DNA of 64,000 bases from Stutzerimonas stutzeri TS44 (GTDB lineage: Bacteria > Pseudomonadota > Gammaproteobacteria > Pseudomonadales > Pseudomonadaceae), in NCBI GenBank assembly GCA_000263395.1, contig AJXE01000001.1, positions 248,001-312,000 of the forward strand, read 5' to 3'. The notes under the pieces were generated by a model. The model was not told the DNA's origin. It made no database searches and saw only the letters and a program-made list of their open reading frames with translations. Below are positions 1-10,379 of this stretch, piece after piece; the stretch's first letter is position 1; each line of letters begins with the position of its first letter. The translations under genes were made by a program, and so were the position numbers.

Positions 1-97
1 CCGGCAGCATGGGCAAGCGGATGTCGATTGCAGACAAGTCGCCCGCGCGCGGATCGCTATGGTGGAAGGCCACTCACCCGATCACCAGGGAGCCTCC

Positions 98-448
98 ATG
101 CACCAGCCAATCACCCTGCTGCGCGACACCCGTCCGGTTCCCGTCCTCGACGCCTCCAAGTGGCAGATCGTCGAGGGCGAGCCGCGCACGGTGAACCTCA
201 ACGCCTACACCTCGCCCGACGGCCGCAAGATCATGGGCACCTGGATCTGCACGCCGGGCAAGTGGCAGGTCAGCTACGACAAGTGGGAGTACTGCCACTT
301 CCAGGAGGGCTACTGCATCATCACCCCGGAAGGCAAGGAGCCGATCCACCTGCGCGCCGGCGACATCTTCATGATCGAGCCGGGCATGCGCGGCACCTGG
401 GAAGTGGTCGAGACCGTGCGCAAGTACTTCATCTTCGTCGCCGACTGA
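98..448 (+). CDS. Cupin-fold protein (EutQ-like/DUF861 type)
   Basis: A 116-residue protein with no signal peptide. The C-terminal half reads as a small single-domain cupin: a glycine-rich turn (CHFQEGYCIITPEG), then HLRAGDIFMIEPG, then a closing strand KYFIFVAD, the pattern of the Cupin_3/EutQ-like family. Such proteins bind small molecules or metals; substrate and reaction cannot be read here. I chose the ATG at 98 over the in-frame ATG at 59 because an AGGGAG ribosome-binding site lies 5 bases upstream and the extra residues do not look like cupin sequence. It stands alone ahead of mtgA. The family call is fairly firm and the function is unknown. Confidence 0.75.
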   Translation: MHQPITLLRDTRPVPVLDASKWQIVEGEPRTVNLNAYTSPDGRKIMGTWICTPGKWQVSYDKWEYCHFQEGYCIITPEGKEPIHLRAGDIFMIEPGMRGTWEVVETVRKYFIFVAD

Positions 449-512
449 GTCCGCATCGCCGGGTGGTCAGCCGCCCGGCACCCCACCTGTCCCGCTGCGG
501 CCGGGCGGCCTC

Positions 513-518
513 TATAAT
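513..518 (+). promoter_or_regulatory. Putative -10 box (TATAAT) upstream of mtgA
   Basis: A perfect TATAAT lies 30 bases before the mtgA ATG in an otherwise GC-rich gap. No convincing -35 element was seen, so this is a candidate only. Confidence 0.4.
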
Positions 519-547
519 GGTCGCCCCTCCAGCCGCCTCTCGCCTCC

Positions 548-1261
548 ATGTCACCCCGCCGCCTGCTTCGCCGTACCGTCCGAGTCCTGCTCTACAGCCT
601 GGCCGCCAGCGCGCTGCTGGTGCTGCTGCTGCGCTGGGTGCCACCGCCGTTCACCGCGCTGATGGTCGAGCGCAAGATCGAATCCTGGGTCGACGGCGAG
701 CCCATCGACCTGCAACGCGAATGGCGACCCTGGCAGGAGCTGCCGGACGACCTGAAGATGGCGGTGATCGCCGCCGAGGACCAGAAGTTCGCCGGGCACT
801 GGGGCTTCGATATCGCCGCGATCCGCGCCGCCTTCAGTCACAACGCCAGCGGCGGCTCGCTGCGCGGCGCCTCCACGCTGAGCCAGCAGGTGGCCAAGAA
901 CCTGTTCCTCTGGTCCGGCCGCAGCTGGCTGCGCAAGGGCGTCGAGGCCTGGTTCACCGCGCTGATCGAACTGCTGTGGCCGAAGCAGCGCATCCTCGAG
1001 GTCTACCTCAACAGCGTCGAATGGGGCGAAGGCATCTTCGGTGCGCAGGCAGCCGCGCGGCAGCACTTCGGTGTGGGCGCGCCGTACCTGTCGACCCGCC
1101 AGGCCTGCCTGCTCGCCGCGGTGCTGCCCAATCCGCGCGAGTGGAGCGCCGGCCGCCCCAGCACCTACGTGAGCAATCGGGCCAACTGGATCCGCCGGCA
1201 GATACGCCAGCTCGGCGGCAGCCACTACCTGCTGCAGCTGGAGACACGGCGCGCCCGCTGA
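548..1261 (+). CDS. mtgA: Monofunctional biosynthetic peptidoglycan transglycosylase
   Basis: A GT51 enzyme that polymerises lipid II into glycan strands at the outer face of the inner membrane, without a transpeptidase domain. The 237 residues fit MtgA length. An N-terminal membrane anchor (about residues 14-32) is followed by the GT51 motifs in order: EDQKFAGHWGFD carrying the catalytic Glu, GASTLSQQVAKNLFL, and KQRILEVYLNSVEWG. No penicillin-binding domain follows, which separates it from class A PBPs. The position near rpoH and ftsYEX matches Pseudomonas gene order as I recall it. Confidence 0.95.
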   Translation: MSPRRLLRRTVRVLLYSLAASALLVLLLRWVPPPFTALMVERKIESWVDGEPIDLQREWRPWQELPDDLKMAVIAAEDQKFAGHWGFDIAAIRAAFSHNASGGSLRGASTLSQQVAKNLFLWSGRSWLRKGVEAWFTALIELLWPKQRILEVYLNSVEWGEGIFGAQAAARQHFGVGAPYLSTRQACLLAAVLPNPREWSAGRPSTYVSNRANWIRRQIRQLGGSHYLLQLETRRAR

Positions 1262-1410
1262 GGAGCCGAAGGCGGAGAAAGCGCCCTGCGGCCACGTGAC
1301 ATCCTGCGCCCTTCCAGCGTCTAGTGGCATAGCGCCATCTATACGACCCAAGCGCCTTGCCTCCACGCTCGGCTTTCTTCGTGCAGCACCTTTCTGGATC
1401 GAAGCAGGAC

Positions 1411-3366
1411 ATGAACACGCCGTTGCTCCGAATGAGCCTGGGTTATTTCACCCTGGCCCTGCTGTGGATTCTGCTCAGCGATCCACTGCTGCAGCTGCTC
1501 ACCGACGGCCAGTCCGCCGGATGGCAAACGGCCAAGGGCGTAGCCTTCGTGACGCTCACCAGCGCCCTGCTGTACCTGTTCGGCCGCCGCTACTTCCGCC
1601 AGCTCGCCGCACAGCAGCAGACCCACCGCCTGCAGGCGAGCAGCCTGCGCCAGGCCGCCGCGGTGTTCGACAGCACCCAGGAAGGCGTGCTGGTGACCGA
1701 TCCCGAACAGCGCATCGTGCACGTCAACCCGGCCTTCAGCCGCATCACCGGCTACAGCATCGACGAGGTGCTCGGCCAGACGCCCAGGCTGTTCGCCTCC
1801 GGCCAGCATGGCCGCCCCTTCTATCGCGACATGTGGCGAGCGCTGCACGGCACCGGCGCCTGGAGCGGCGAGATCTGGAACCGCCGCAAGAGTGGCGAGG
1901 TGTACCCGCAATGGCAGAACCTGCGCGCCATCCATGACGAGCACGGCCAGCTCAGCCATTACGTCGCGGTGTTCTCCGACCTCACCGCGCTCAAGCGCTC
2001 GCGCGAGGAGCTGGAGCAGCTGGCGCACTACGATCCGCTGGTGCAACTGCCCAACCGCCTGCTGTTCAGCGAGCGCGCCAAGCAGGACATCGAGCGCGCC
2101 CGTGCGCACAAGCGTGGCGGGGCGATGCTGCTGATCGACCTCGACCACTTCAAGGACATCAACGAAAGCCTCGGCCCCAGTCTTGGCGACGCGCTGTTGC
2201 AGGCCGTCGCGCGGCGCCTGGGGGAGCTGGTACGCGAGGGCATGACCCTGGCCCGCCTGGGCGGCGACGAGTTCGCCCTGCTCTGCGAGAACTGCGGCGC
2301 CGACCAGGCCGCGTCACTCGCGCTACGCATCCTCGGTGCGCTGAACCAGCCCTTCCGCCTCGGCGAGGTCGAGCTGTTCAGCAGTGCCAGCATCGGCATC
2401 GTGCTGTATCCCTCGCCGACCAACGTGCAGAACGTCGAGCAGCTGATGCGCAACGCCGATTCCGCGCTGTTCAAGGCCAAGCACGACGGCCGCGGCAGTT
2501 ATGCCTTCTACTCCGAGGAGTTGACCCGTCAGGCCCGCCAGCGCGTCGAACTGATCACCGCCCTGCGCCAGGCACTGGAGCAGCAACAGCTGCAGGTGCA
2601 CTACCAGGCGATCTACGACCTGCCCGGCGGCGGCATCGTCGGTTTCGAGGCGCTGGTGCGCTGGACGCATCCGCAGCAGGGGCCGATCTCGCCGGCGGTT
2701 TTCATCCCCCTCGCCGAGGACAGCGGGATGATCGGTGCCATCGATAACTGGGTGATGGCCCAGGCCTGCCGGCAGATGCGGGACTGGCTGAACGCCGGCC
2801 GGGCGCTGCACTTCATGGCCGTCAACGTCTCCAGCCGCACGTTCAGCCACGGCGAACTGGATGCGCAGGTGGCCGGCATCCTCGGCGAAACCGGCCTGGC
2901 GGCACGACATCTGGAGCTGGAAATCACCGAAAGCGCGATGATGCAGGACCCGGACGCCGCCAGCGAGCAGCTGCGCCGGCTGCGCGAACTCGGCGTGCGC
3001 CTGGCGATCGACGATTTCGGCACCGGCTATTCGTCGCTGCTGCGCCTCAAGCGCATGCACGTGCACAAGCTCAAGCTCGATCAGGGCTTCGTCCGTGGCC
3101 TGCCGCAAAGCCTGGAAGACGCGGCGATCACCCGCTCGGTCATCAGCCTGGCGCACAACCTCGGGCTGCAGGTCGTCGCCGAAGGCATCGAACAGGCTCA
3201 CCAGGCAGCCTTCCTGCTGGAGCACGGCTGCGATTATGGCCAGGGCTACGGCTTCGCCCGCCCGCGTGCCGCGCAGGAGATCGACTGGCAGATTGCCGAC
3301 ATGGAGTATGGCCAGTCGCAAAGCGCGCCGGGCGCCATATGTCAGTCTGACATCATCCATGGGTAG
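1411..3366 (+). CDS. Membrane PAS-GGDEF-EAL cyclic-di-GMP turnover protein
   Basis: A 651-residue protein with two N-terminal membrane segments (about residues 8-28 and 38-58), then a PAS domain (about 80-195), a GGDEF domain and an EAL domain. The cyclase motif RLGGDEFALL is intact, and the phosphodiesterase motifs EALVRW, DDFGTGYSSL and the DQGFVRGL lysine-loop region are present. Both activities are therefore possible. There is no RxxD inhibitory site before GGDEF (REGM instead). The start was moved to the ATG at 1411, preceded by AGCAGGA, because an upstream frame opens with TTG and adds no domain. It precedes a sensor kinase gene by 122 bases; a functional pairing is inference. Confidence 0.9.
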   Translation: MNTPLLRMSLGYFTLALLWILLSDPLLQLLTDGQSAGWQTAKGVAFVTLTSALLYLFGRRYFRQLAAQQQTHRLQASSLRQAAAVFDSTQEGVLVTDPEQRIVHVNPAFSRITGYSIDEVLGQTPRLFASGQHGRPFYRDMWRALHGTGAWSGEIWNRRKSGEVYPQWQNLRAIHDEHGQLSHYVAVFSDLTALKRSREELEQLAHYDPLVQLPNRLLFSERAKQDIERARAHKRGGAMLLIDLDHFKDINESLGPSLGDALLQAVARRLGELVREGMTLARLGGDEFALLCENCGADQAASLALRILGALNQPFRLGEVELFSSASIGIVLYPSPTNVQNVEQLMRNADSALFKAKHDGRGSYAFYSEELTRQARQRVELITALRQALEQQQLQVHYQAIYDLPGGGIVGFEALVRWTHPQQGPISPAVFIPLAEDSGMIGAIDNWVMAQACRQMRDWLNAGRALHFMAVNVSSRTFSHGELDAQVAGILGETGLAARHLELEITESAMMQDPDAASEQLRRLRELGVRLAIDDFGTGYSSLLRLKRMHVHKLKLDQGFVRGLPQSLEDAAITRSVISLAHNLGLQVVAEGIEQAHQAAFLLEHGCDYGQGYGFARPRAAQEIDWQIADMEYGQSQSAPGAICQSDIIHG

Positions 3367-3488
3367 GCTTTCTCGCGCCGGTGCACTACCCTGCGCCGAG
3401 GGCAGGGCTGCGCACGGCTGAACCAAAACGCCCGAGCAGCCCATTGAATCCGTCTCCATTCGCGTCTGGTGGCGCCTAGCAGTCAACT

Positions 3489-6044
3489 ATGGGCGATTCC
3501 GTACCCGACAAGGCCTCCTCGACCGGCTGGCGCCAACTGATCGGCTGGCGCACCGGCATTGCCTGGCTGGTCCTGCTGTTCACCCTGCTGGTGCAGCTGG
3601 TGGTGTTCCAGCACCTGCGCAGCAACGAGGAACAGGCGGCCAACCAGCAGTTCGACCTGCTCAGCGAAAAGGTCATCGAGGCCATCCGGCGCCGCCTGCA
3701 CAACCACGAGCAGATCCTGCTCGGCGGCGCCGGCCTGTTCGACGCCAGTGGCCTGGTCAGCCGCGCGCAGTGGCACACCTATACGCAGCGCCTGCGGCTC
3801 GCCGAGCGTTACCCGGGCATCCAGGGCGTCGGCTTCGCCCAGGCGATCCGCCCCGCCGAGCGCGCGATGCACGAGGCGACGATACGCGCCGAAGGCTTTG
3901 CCGACTACGCCATCCACCCCGCAGGTCAGCGTCCGCTGTACACCTCAATCATCTACCTGGAGCCGTTCGATGCGCGCAACCGCGCCGCCTTCGGCTACGA
4001 CATGTACGCCGAACCGGCGCGCCACCAGGCGATGCTGCGGGCGGCGCGGGAGGGCAAGACCAGCATCACCGGCAAGGTCACCCTGGTGCAGGAGATCGAC
4101 GGCAACGTGCAGGCCGGCGTGCTGCTCTACGTGCCGGTGTACCACCCAGGGCTACCGTTGACCACCGCCGAGCAGCGCATGGCGGCGCTGCTCGGCTTCG
4201 TCTACAGCCCCTACCGGCTGGGCGATCTGATGCAGGGCATTCTCGGCGACGTCGACCTGCCGCTGGAGCTGAGCGTCTACGCCAGCGACCGCGAACAGGC
4301 CGAGCACCTGCTGTTCACCACCCAGCAGGCGCCCGAGAATGCCCACCAGCCCGTCTACAGCCGTCTGCAACAGCTGCAGCTGTACGGCCAGACCTGGACG
4401 CTGCGCCTGAACAGCCTGGCGGAACTCGAGGCGCGCTTTCACACCAACGACGCGCTGGTGATCGGCCTGGGGCTGCTCCTGAGCCTGCTGCTGTTCCTCC
4501 TTATCGCCGCGCTGGCGCTGCGTCACCAGCGCGCCCAGGCGCTCGCCGAACAGATGACCCGGCACATCCGCCGCAACAAGCAGGCCCTGCGGCTGAGCGA
4601 GGAGCGCCTGTCGCTCGCGCTCAAGGGCAGCAATGACGGCCTCTGGGACCTCGACCTGGAAGCCGGCACGCTCTACGCCTCGCCTCGCGCCTGGGAAATG
4701 CTCGGTTATCGCCCCGGCGAACTGCCTTCCGATCTCAAGCTGTGGGAACGGGTAATGGTCGCCGAAGATCTCGCGCGCGAACGTGCCCGTCTGGCCCGGA
4801 CGATACTGTCGAACGTCGACCACTTCACCACCGAACTGCGCCTGCAGCACAAGCACGGCGAGGTGGTGCCGGTCCTGCTGCGCGGTTACATCCAGCGCGA
4901 CGCGAACGGCCAGGCGCAACGCCTCAGCGGCACCCTGATGGACCTGACCGAACGCAAGCGCATCGAGCAGATGAAGAACGAGTTCGTCTCCACCGTCAGC
5001 CATGAGCTGCGCACGCCGCTGACCTCGATCAGCGGCGCACTCGGGCTGATCACCGGCGGCGCCCTGGGCGAAGCGCCGGCGGCGATGCAGCAGATGCTCG
5101 AGATCGCCTACCGCAACAGCCAGCGCCTCGGTCACCTGATCAACGACCTGCTCGACATGGAGAAGATGGCCGCCGGCAAGATGACCTTCGACCTGCGCGA
5201 ACACCCCCTGGCGCGCCTGCTGGAGGATGCCGTGGCGAGCAACCAGGGCTTCGCCGAACAGCACGGCGTACGCTGCGTGCTCGACGCGCCGCCGCGGGTC
5301 AACGTCTGGGTCGACGGCCTGCGCCTGCAACAGGTGCTGAACAACTTCCTTTCCAACGCCATCAAGTTCACCCCGGCGCACGGCGAAGTGCGCGTGCACG
5401 CCAGCTTGCGCGGCAACCAGGTGCGCGTCTGCGTCAGTGACCAGGGCCCGGGCATCCCGCCGGCGTTTCGTCAGCACGTGTTCGAGAAGTTCGCCCAGGC
5501 CGATGCCTCGGACAGCCGCAAGAGCGCCGGCACCGGCCTGGGCCTGGCGATCAGCAAGGAACTGATCGAGCGCATGGGCGGCAGCATCGGCTTCGAGTGC
5601 GTGGATGGCCAGGGCACCACGTTCTGGTGCCAGCTGCCGCTGCAGACCTCGCTGTACGGCGACGGCAGCGACGACGGGCGCCCGCGGCTGCTGGTGGTCG
5701 AGGACGAACCGGACACCGGCCGCCTGCTGCACCTGATGCTGCGCGAGGGCGGCTATGCGGTGGATCGCGTGCAGAGCCTGTACCAGGCGCGGGAACGGCT
5801 GGCGGCCGGCGGCTATCAGGCGATGACCCTGGACCTGCACCTGCCCGATGGCAGCGGTCGTCAGTTGATCGAGGAAATTCGTCGCGATCCGGCGCTGCGC
5901 AGCCTGCCGGTGATCGTCATTTCCGCCGCCAACCAGCCCGACTCCGGCATTGCCGACGCACACACCGTCTGGCTGCACAAGCCGATCACCAGCACTCAAC
6001 TCCTGACCACCGTGCAGCGTGCACTGACACCACCGTCGCGCTGA
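3489..6044 (+). CDS. CHASE-PAS hybrid sensor histidine kinase with C-terminal receiver
   Basis: An 851-residue inner-membrane kinase. Membrane helix 1 is near residues 22-41, a periplasmic CHASE ligand-binding domain spans about 75-300, helix 2 is at 321-344, and a PAS domain lies near 370-490. The HisKA phospho-acceptor is H505 (STVSHELRTPLTS). A full HATPase domain follows (NFLSNAIKFTP, then glycine-rich boxes GPGIPP and GTGLGLAISKEL), and a receiver domain spans 731-851 with phospho-Asp D782 (LDLHLP). CHASE domains sense small extracellular ligands such as cytokinin-like or peptide signals; the ligand here is unknown. No partner response regulator is adjacent. Confidence 0.92.
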   Translation: MGDSVPDKASSTGWRQLIGWRTGIAWLVLLFTLLVQLVVFQHLRSNEEQAANQQFDLLSEKVIEAIRRRLHNHEQILLGGAGLFDASGLVSRAQWHTYTQRLRLAERYPGIQGVGFAQAIRPAERAMHEATIRAEGFADYAIHPAGQRPLYTSIIYLEPFDARNRAAFGYDMYAEPARHQAMLRAAREGKTSITGKVTLVQEIDGNVQAGVLLYVPVYHPGLPLTTAEQRMAALLGFVYSPYRLGDLMQGILGDVDLPLELSVYASDREQAEHLLFTTQQAPENAHQPVYSRLQQLQLYGQTWTLRLNSLAELEARFHTNDALVIGLGLLLSLLLFLLIAALALRHQRAQALAEQMTRHIRRNKQALRLSEERLSLALKGSNDGLWDLDLEAGTLYASPRAWEMLGYRPGELPSDLKLWERVMVAEDLARERARLARTILSNVDHFTTELRLQHKHGEVVPVLLRGYIQRDANGQAQRLSGTLMDLTERKRIEQMKNEFVSTVSHELRTPLTSISGALGLITGGALGEAPAAMQQMLEIAYRNSQRLGHLINDLLDMEKMAAGKMTFDLREHPLARLLEDAVASNQGFAEQHGVRCVLDAPPRVNVWVDGLRLQQVLNNFLSNAIKFTPAHGEVRVHASLRGNQVRVCVSDQGPGIPPAFRQHVFEKFAQADASDSRKSAGTGLGLAISKELIERMGGSIGFECVDGQGTTFWCQLPLQTSLYGDGSDDGRPRLLVVEDEPDTGRLLHLMLREGGYAVDRVQSLYQARERLAAGGYQAMTLDLHLPDGSGRQLIEEIRRDPALRSLPVIVISAANQPDSGIADAHTVWLHKPITSTQLLTTVQRALTPPSR

Positions 6045-6065
6045 GCGGCGATGACCGATCGTCCA

Positions 6066-6103
6066 TGAAAAACGCGGGAGGGTCGTCAGACCACTCCCGC
6101 GTT
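6066..6103 (-). terminator. Intrinsic terminator of rpoH
   Basis: The 10-bp arms AACGCGGGAG (6071-6080) and CTCCCGCGTT (6094-6103) are perfectly complementary. Read on the minus strand the hairpin is followed by TTTTT (6066-6070). It lies 27 bases past the rpoH stop and may also limit read-through from the kinase gene on the other strand. Confidence 0.75.
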
Positions 6104-6129
6104 CAACAGAACCTTCGCCGCGTCGTGCG

Positions 6130-6984
<855 letters not shown>

Positions 6985-7012
6985 GCAGTTCCTCCAGTAA
7001 TGAAGCTGCAGC

Positions 7013-7040
7013 AGTTTAGCACTGCCGGGTGAGACTTCAA
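7013..7040 (-). promoter_or_regulatory. Putative sigma-70 promoter of rpoH
   Basis: On the minus strand TTGAAG (7040-7035) and TAAACT (7018-7013) are separated by 16 bases and sit about 30 bases before the rpoH start. A second AT-rich stretch with TATAAT lies further up, near 7080. rpoH is known to use several promoters in this genus. Confidence 0.4.
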
Positions 7041-7095
7041 GCACCCCGAAAAGTTCACTTACGTTATCGATAAATCATTATATTTCAATTACTTA

Positions 7096-8108
7096 TCAGC
7101 GTGGAGCAAGTTCGTTGAGGTGCCTCGCCACCGCCAGCCAGGCGCCGATGTAGCCCAGCAGCACGGCGCCCAGCACCAGCGAGAAGCCATCCTCGGAGGG
7201 CACACCGCCGAGACCGAAATCGCTGCCGTAGAGCCCCGCCAGACGGGTCACCGCCTCGTTCAGCCAGCCTAGCCCGTAGGCCAGCAGCAGCCAGGCGATA
7301 AGGCCGGCGCCCAGGCCATAGAGCGCGCCCATGTAGAGGAACGGCCGGCGCACGTAGCCGTCCGTGCCGCCGACCAGCTTGACCACCTCGATCTCGGTGC
7401 GGCGGTTCTCGATATGCAGGCGGATGGTGTTGCCGATCACCAGCAGCAGCGTGGCGATCAGCAGCAGGCTGAGGCCGAAGACGAAGCGGTCGCCGAGCTT
7501 GAGGATCGCCGTCAGCCGCTCTACCCACAGCAGGTCGAGCTGCGCCTGCTCGACGCCGGGCAGCGCCGCCAGACGTGCGCGCAGGGCTTCGAGCTTGTCC
7601 TTGTCGACCTCCTCGGGCGTGACCAGCACCACGCCGGGCAGCGGGTTTTCCGGTAGTTCCTTGAGCGCCTCGCCGAGCCCGGACAGCTGCTGGAATTCCT
7701 CCAGCGCCGCCTCGCGGCTGATCCACGACGCCTCGGCAACATCGGGCAGCGCCGCCACTTCGTCGCGCAGCTTCTCGCCGCCCGCCGCATCGACGTCCAG
7801 CTTGAGGAACAGCGAAATCTGCGCCGCGCGCTGCCAGGAGCCGCCGAGGCGTTCGACGTTGTCCAGCAGCAGCGCCAGGCCCATCGGCAGGCTCAGCGCG
7901 ACCGCCATCACCAGGCAGGTGAAGAAGCTTCCGATCGGCTGCTTGAACAGCCGGCTGACGCTGTCCACCAGACTGGCGCGATGGCTTTCCAGCCAGGCAT
8001 GCAGCAGCGTCCGGAAATCCGGCTCGTCGCTCTTGTGCTCGGCCTTCTTCACCGAGCCGCCGACGCGTTCGGCCGCGCTGGTGTTGGATTTGGCTTTGCG
8101 TTCGTCGC

Positions 8109-8112
<4 letters not shown>
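7096..8112 (-). CDS. ftsX: Cell-division ABC transporter permease FtsX
   Basis: A 338-residue inner-membrane partner of FtsE that couples divisome constriction to periplasmic peptidoglycan hydrolase activation. It has a charged cytoplasmic N-terminus (about 55 residues, Lys/Ser-rich), a first membrane helix near FFTCLVMAVALSLPMGLALLL, a periplasmic domain of roughly 100 residues, and three further helices towards the C-terminus, the FtsX topology. Its ATG overlaps the ftsE stop by 4 bases, indicating translational coupling. The frame open further upstream is an artefact of the ftsE region. Confidence 0.96.
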
Positions 8113-8776
<664 letters not shown>

Positions 8777-8780
<4 letters not shown>

Positions 8781-10024
8781 TTGCCGTCCTGCTGGCCGAA
8801 CAGCGCCCGCACGAAGGCATCCGCCTCGAAGGTGCGCAGGTCATCGATACCCTCGCCGACGCCGATGTAGCGGATCGGCGTGCCGAACTGCTTGGCCAGG
8901 GCGAAGATCACCCCGCCCTTGGCGGTGCCGTCGAGCTTGGTCAGCGCCAGCCCGGTGAGTTCGACCGCCTGGTTGAACTGGCGGGTCTGGTTGATGGCGT
9001 TCTGTCCGGTGCCGGCGTCGAGCACCAGCAGCACCTCGTGCGGCGCCGTCTCGTCGAGCTTGCCGATCACCCGGCGGACCTTCTTCAGCTCCTCCATCAG
9101 GTTGTCCTTGGTATGCAGGCGGCCGGCAGTGTCGGCGATCAGCACGTCGACACCACGGGCCTTGGCGGCCTGCACCGCATCGAAGATCACCGAGGCCGAG
9201 TCGGCGCCGGTGTGCTGGGCGATCACCGCGATGTTGTTGCGCTCGCCCCACACCTGCAGCTGCTCGACGGCGGCGGCGCGGAAGGTGTCGCCGGCAGCGA
9301 GCATGACCTTCTTGCCCTCCTGCTGCAGCTTGCGCGCCAGCTTGCCGATGGTGGTGGTCTTGCCGACGCCGTTCACGCCGACCACGAGAATCACGTAGGG
9401 CCGCGCCTGGCTGTCGATGATCAGCGGCTGCTCGACCGGTTGCAGCAGGCTCGCCAGCTCTTCCTGCAGCGCCTTGTACAGCGCACCGCTGTCGGCCAGT
9501 TCCTTGCGCGACACGCGGCGGGTGAGGTTCTGCATGATCACGCCGGTCGCCTCGACGCCGACGTCGGCGGTCAGCAGCCGGGTTTCCAGCTCTTCGAGCA
9601 GGTCGTCGTCGATGGCCTTCTTGCCGAGGAACAGGCTGGCCATGCCCTCGCCGATACTGGCGCTGGTCTTCGACAGGCCCTGGCGCAGGCGGGCGAAGAA
9701 GCCCAGCTTGGCCGGCGCCTCGGGTGCCAGCACGGCAGCGACTGGCTGCGGTTCGGATTCAGGCTCGGGCTCTGCCACGACCGGCGCCGCGGATGCGCTG
9801 GGCTGCTCCGGCTCGGCCATCTGCTCAGGCTGCGCGGCGAGCTCATCGGCCGTCTCGGCAGCCTGGATATCCGCGTGTTCGGCCAGTGGCTGGCTGTCTT
9901 CCGGCGGCTCGCTGGCAGGCGGTTCGGCGGCCGGCGCCTGCGGCTTCTTGCGCAGCCAGCCGAACAGGCCCTTCTTCTCGCCGGGCTCGGCCGGCGTCTT
10001 CTTGTCGTCGTTGGAACCAAACAT
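8777..10024 (-). CDS. ftsY: Signal recognition particle receptor FtsY
   Basis: A 415-residue SRP receptor GTPase that docks ribosome-SRP complexes at the inner membrane. The N-terminal ~120 residues are an acidic, Ala/Pro/Glu-rich A domain after a basic patch ([11 protein letters not shown]). The NG domain shows the P-loop [15 protein letters not shown], the DTAGR motif and [10 protein letters not shown]. The start was set at ATG 10024, where MFGSNDDKK matches the family N-terminus; the longer frame to 10135 reads into the intergenic region. It heads the ftsYEX operon. Confidence 0.97.
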
Positions 10025-10188
10025 GGAGAAGATATTCTCAAGGATGCGAAACGCCGGCAGCCACGCCGCCGGCTGGACGGGCGCTATCCTAGCACCTCCC
10101 CGCCGGGGTGCGCTAAGCACGGGCGCAGGCCCCACGGCACTGCGCGCTTTGCCTGTTCCGTCCTCGCCAGTACCATGTTCGACGCTTT

Positions 10189-10332
10189 AGCAGGCTGCTG
10201 AAAAACTACCTGCGTAGCCATTGCGGCGTTAAAAACAGGCTCAAAATGCTCATTTACAACTCGTAAACTGCGCTTTTTCGCCTGTTTTTGCCTTGCACCG
10301 GCTGCCTCGCCTACGTTTTTCAACAGCCTGCT
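10189..10332. mobile_element. 144-bp MITE-like palindromic element
   Basis: Terminal inverted repeats of 18 bp, AGCAGGCTGCTGAAAAAC (10189-10206) and its complement at 10315-10332, differ at one base. Inside lie nested inverted repeats AAAAACAGGC (10231-10240) with GCCTGTTTTT (10280-10289), and TTTAC (10253-10257) with GTAAA (10263-10267). The whole element can fold as one long imperfect hairpin. It has no coding capacity and fills most of the 355-base ftsY-M16 gap. From memory, near-identical units are dispersed in P. stutzeri-group genomes, and the ends resemble those of IS1182-type elements. No clear target-site duplication is visible. Outside it the gap holds only a possible ftsY promoter (TAGGAT near 10090, minus strand). 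Confidence 0.75.
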
Positions 10333-10379
10333 CCCCGCCCTGCCAGCCGCTTCGGCGCCATTGACCCGGGAAACCTGCT

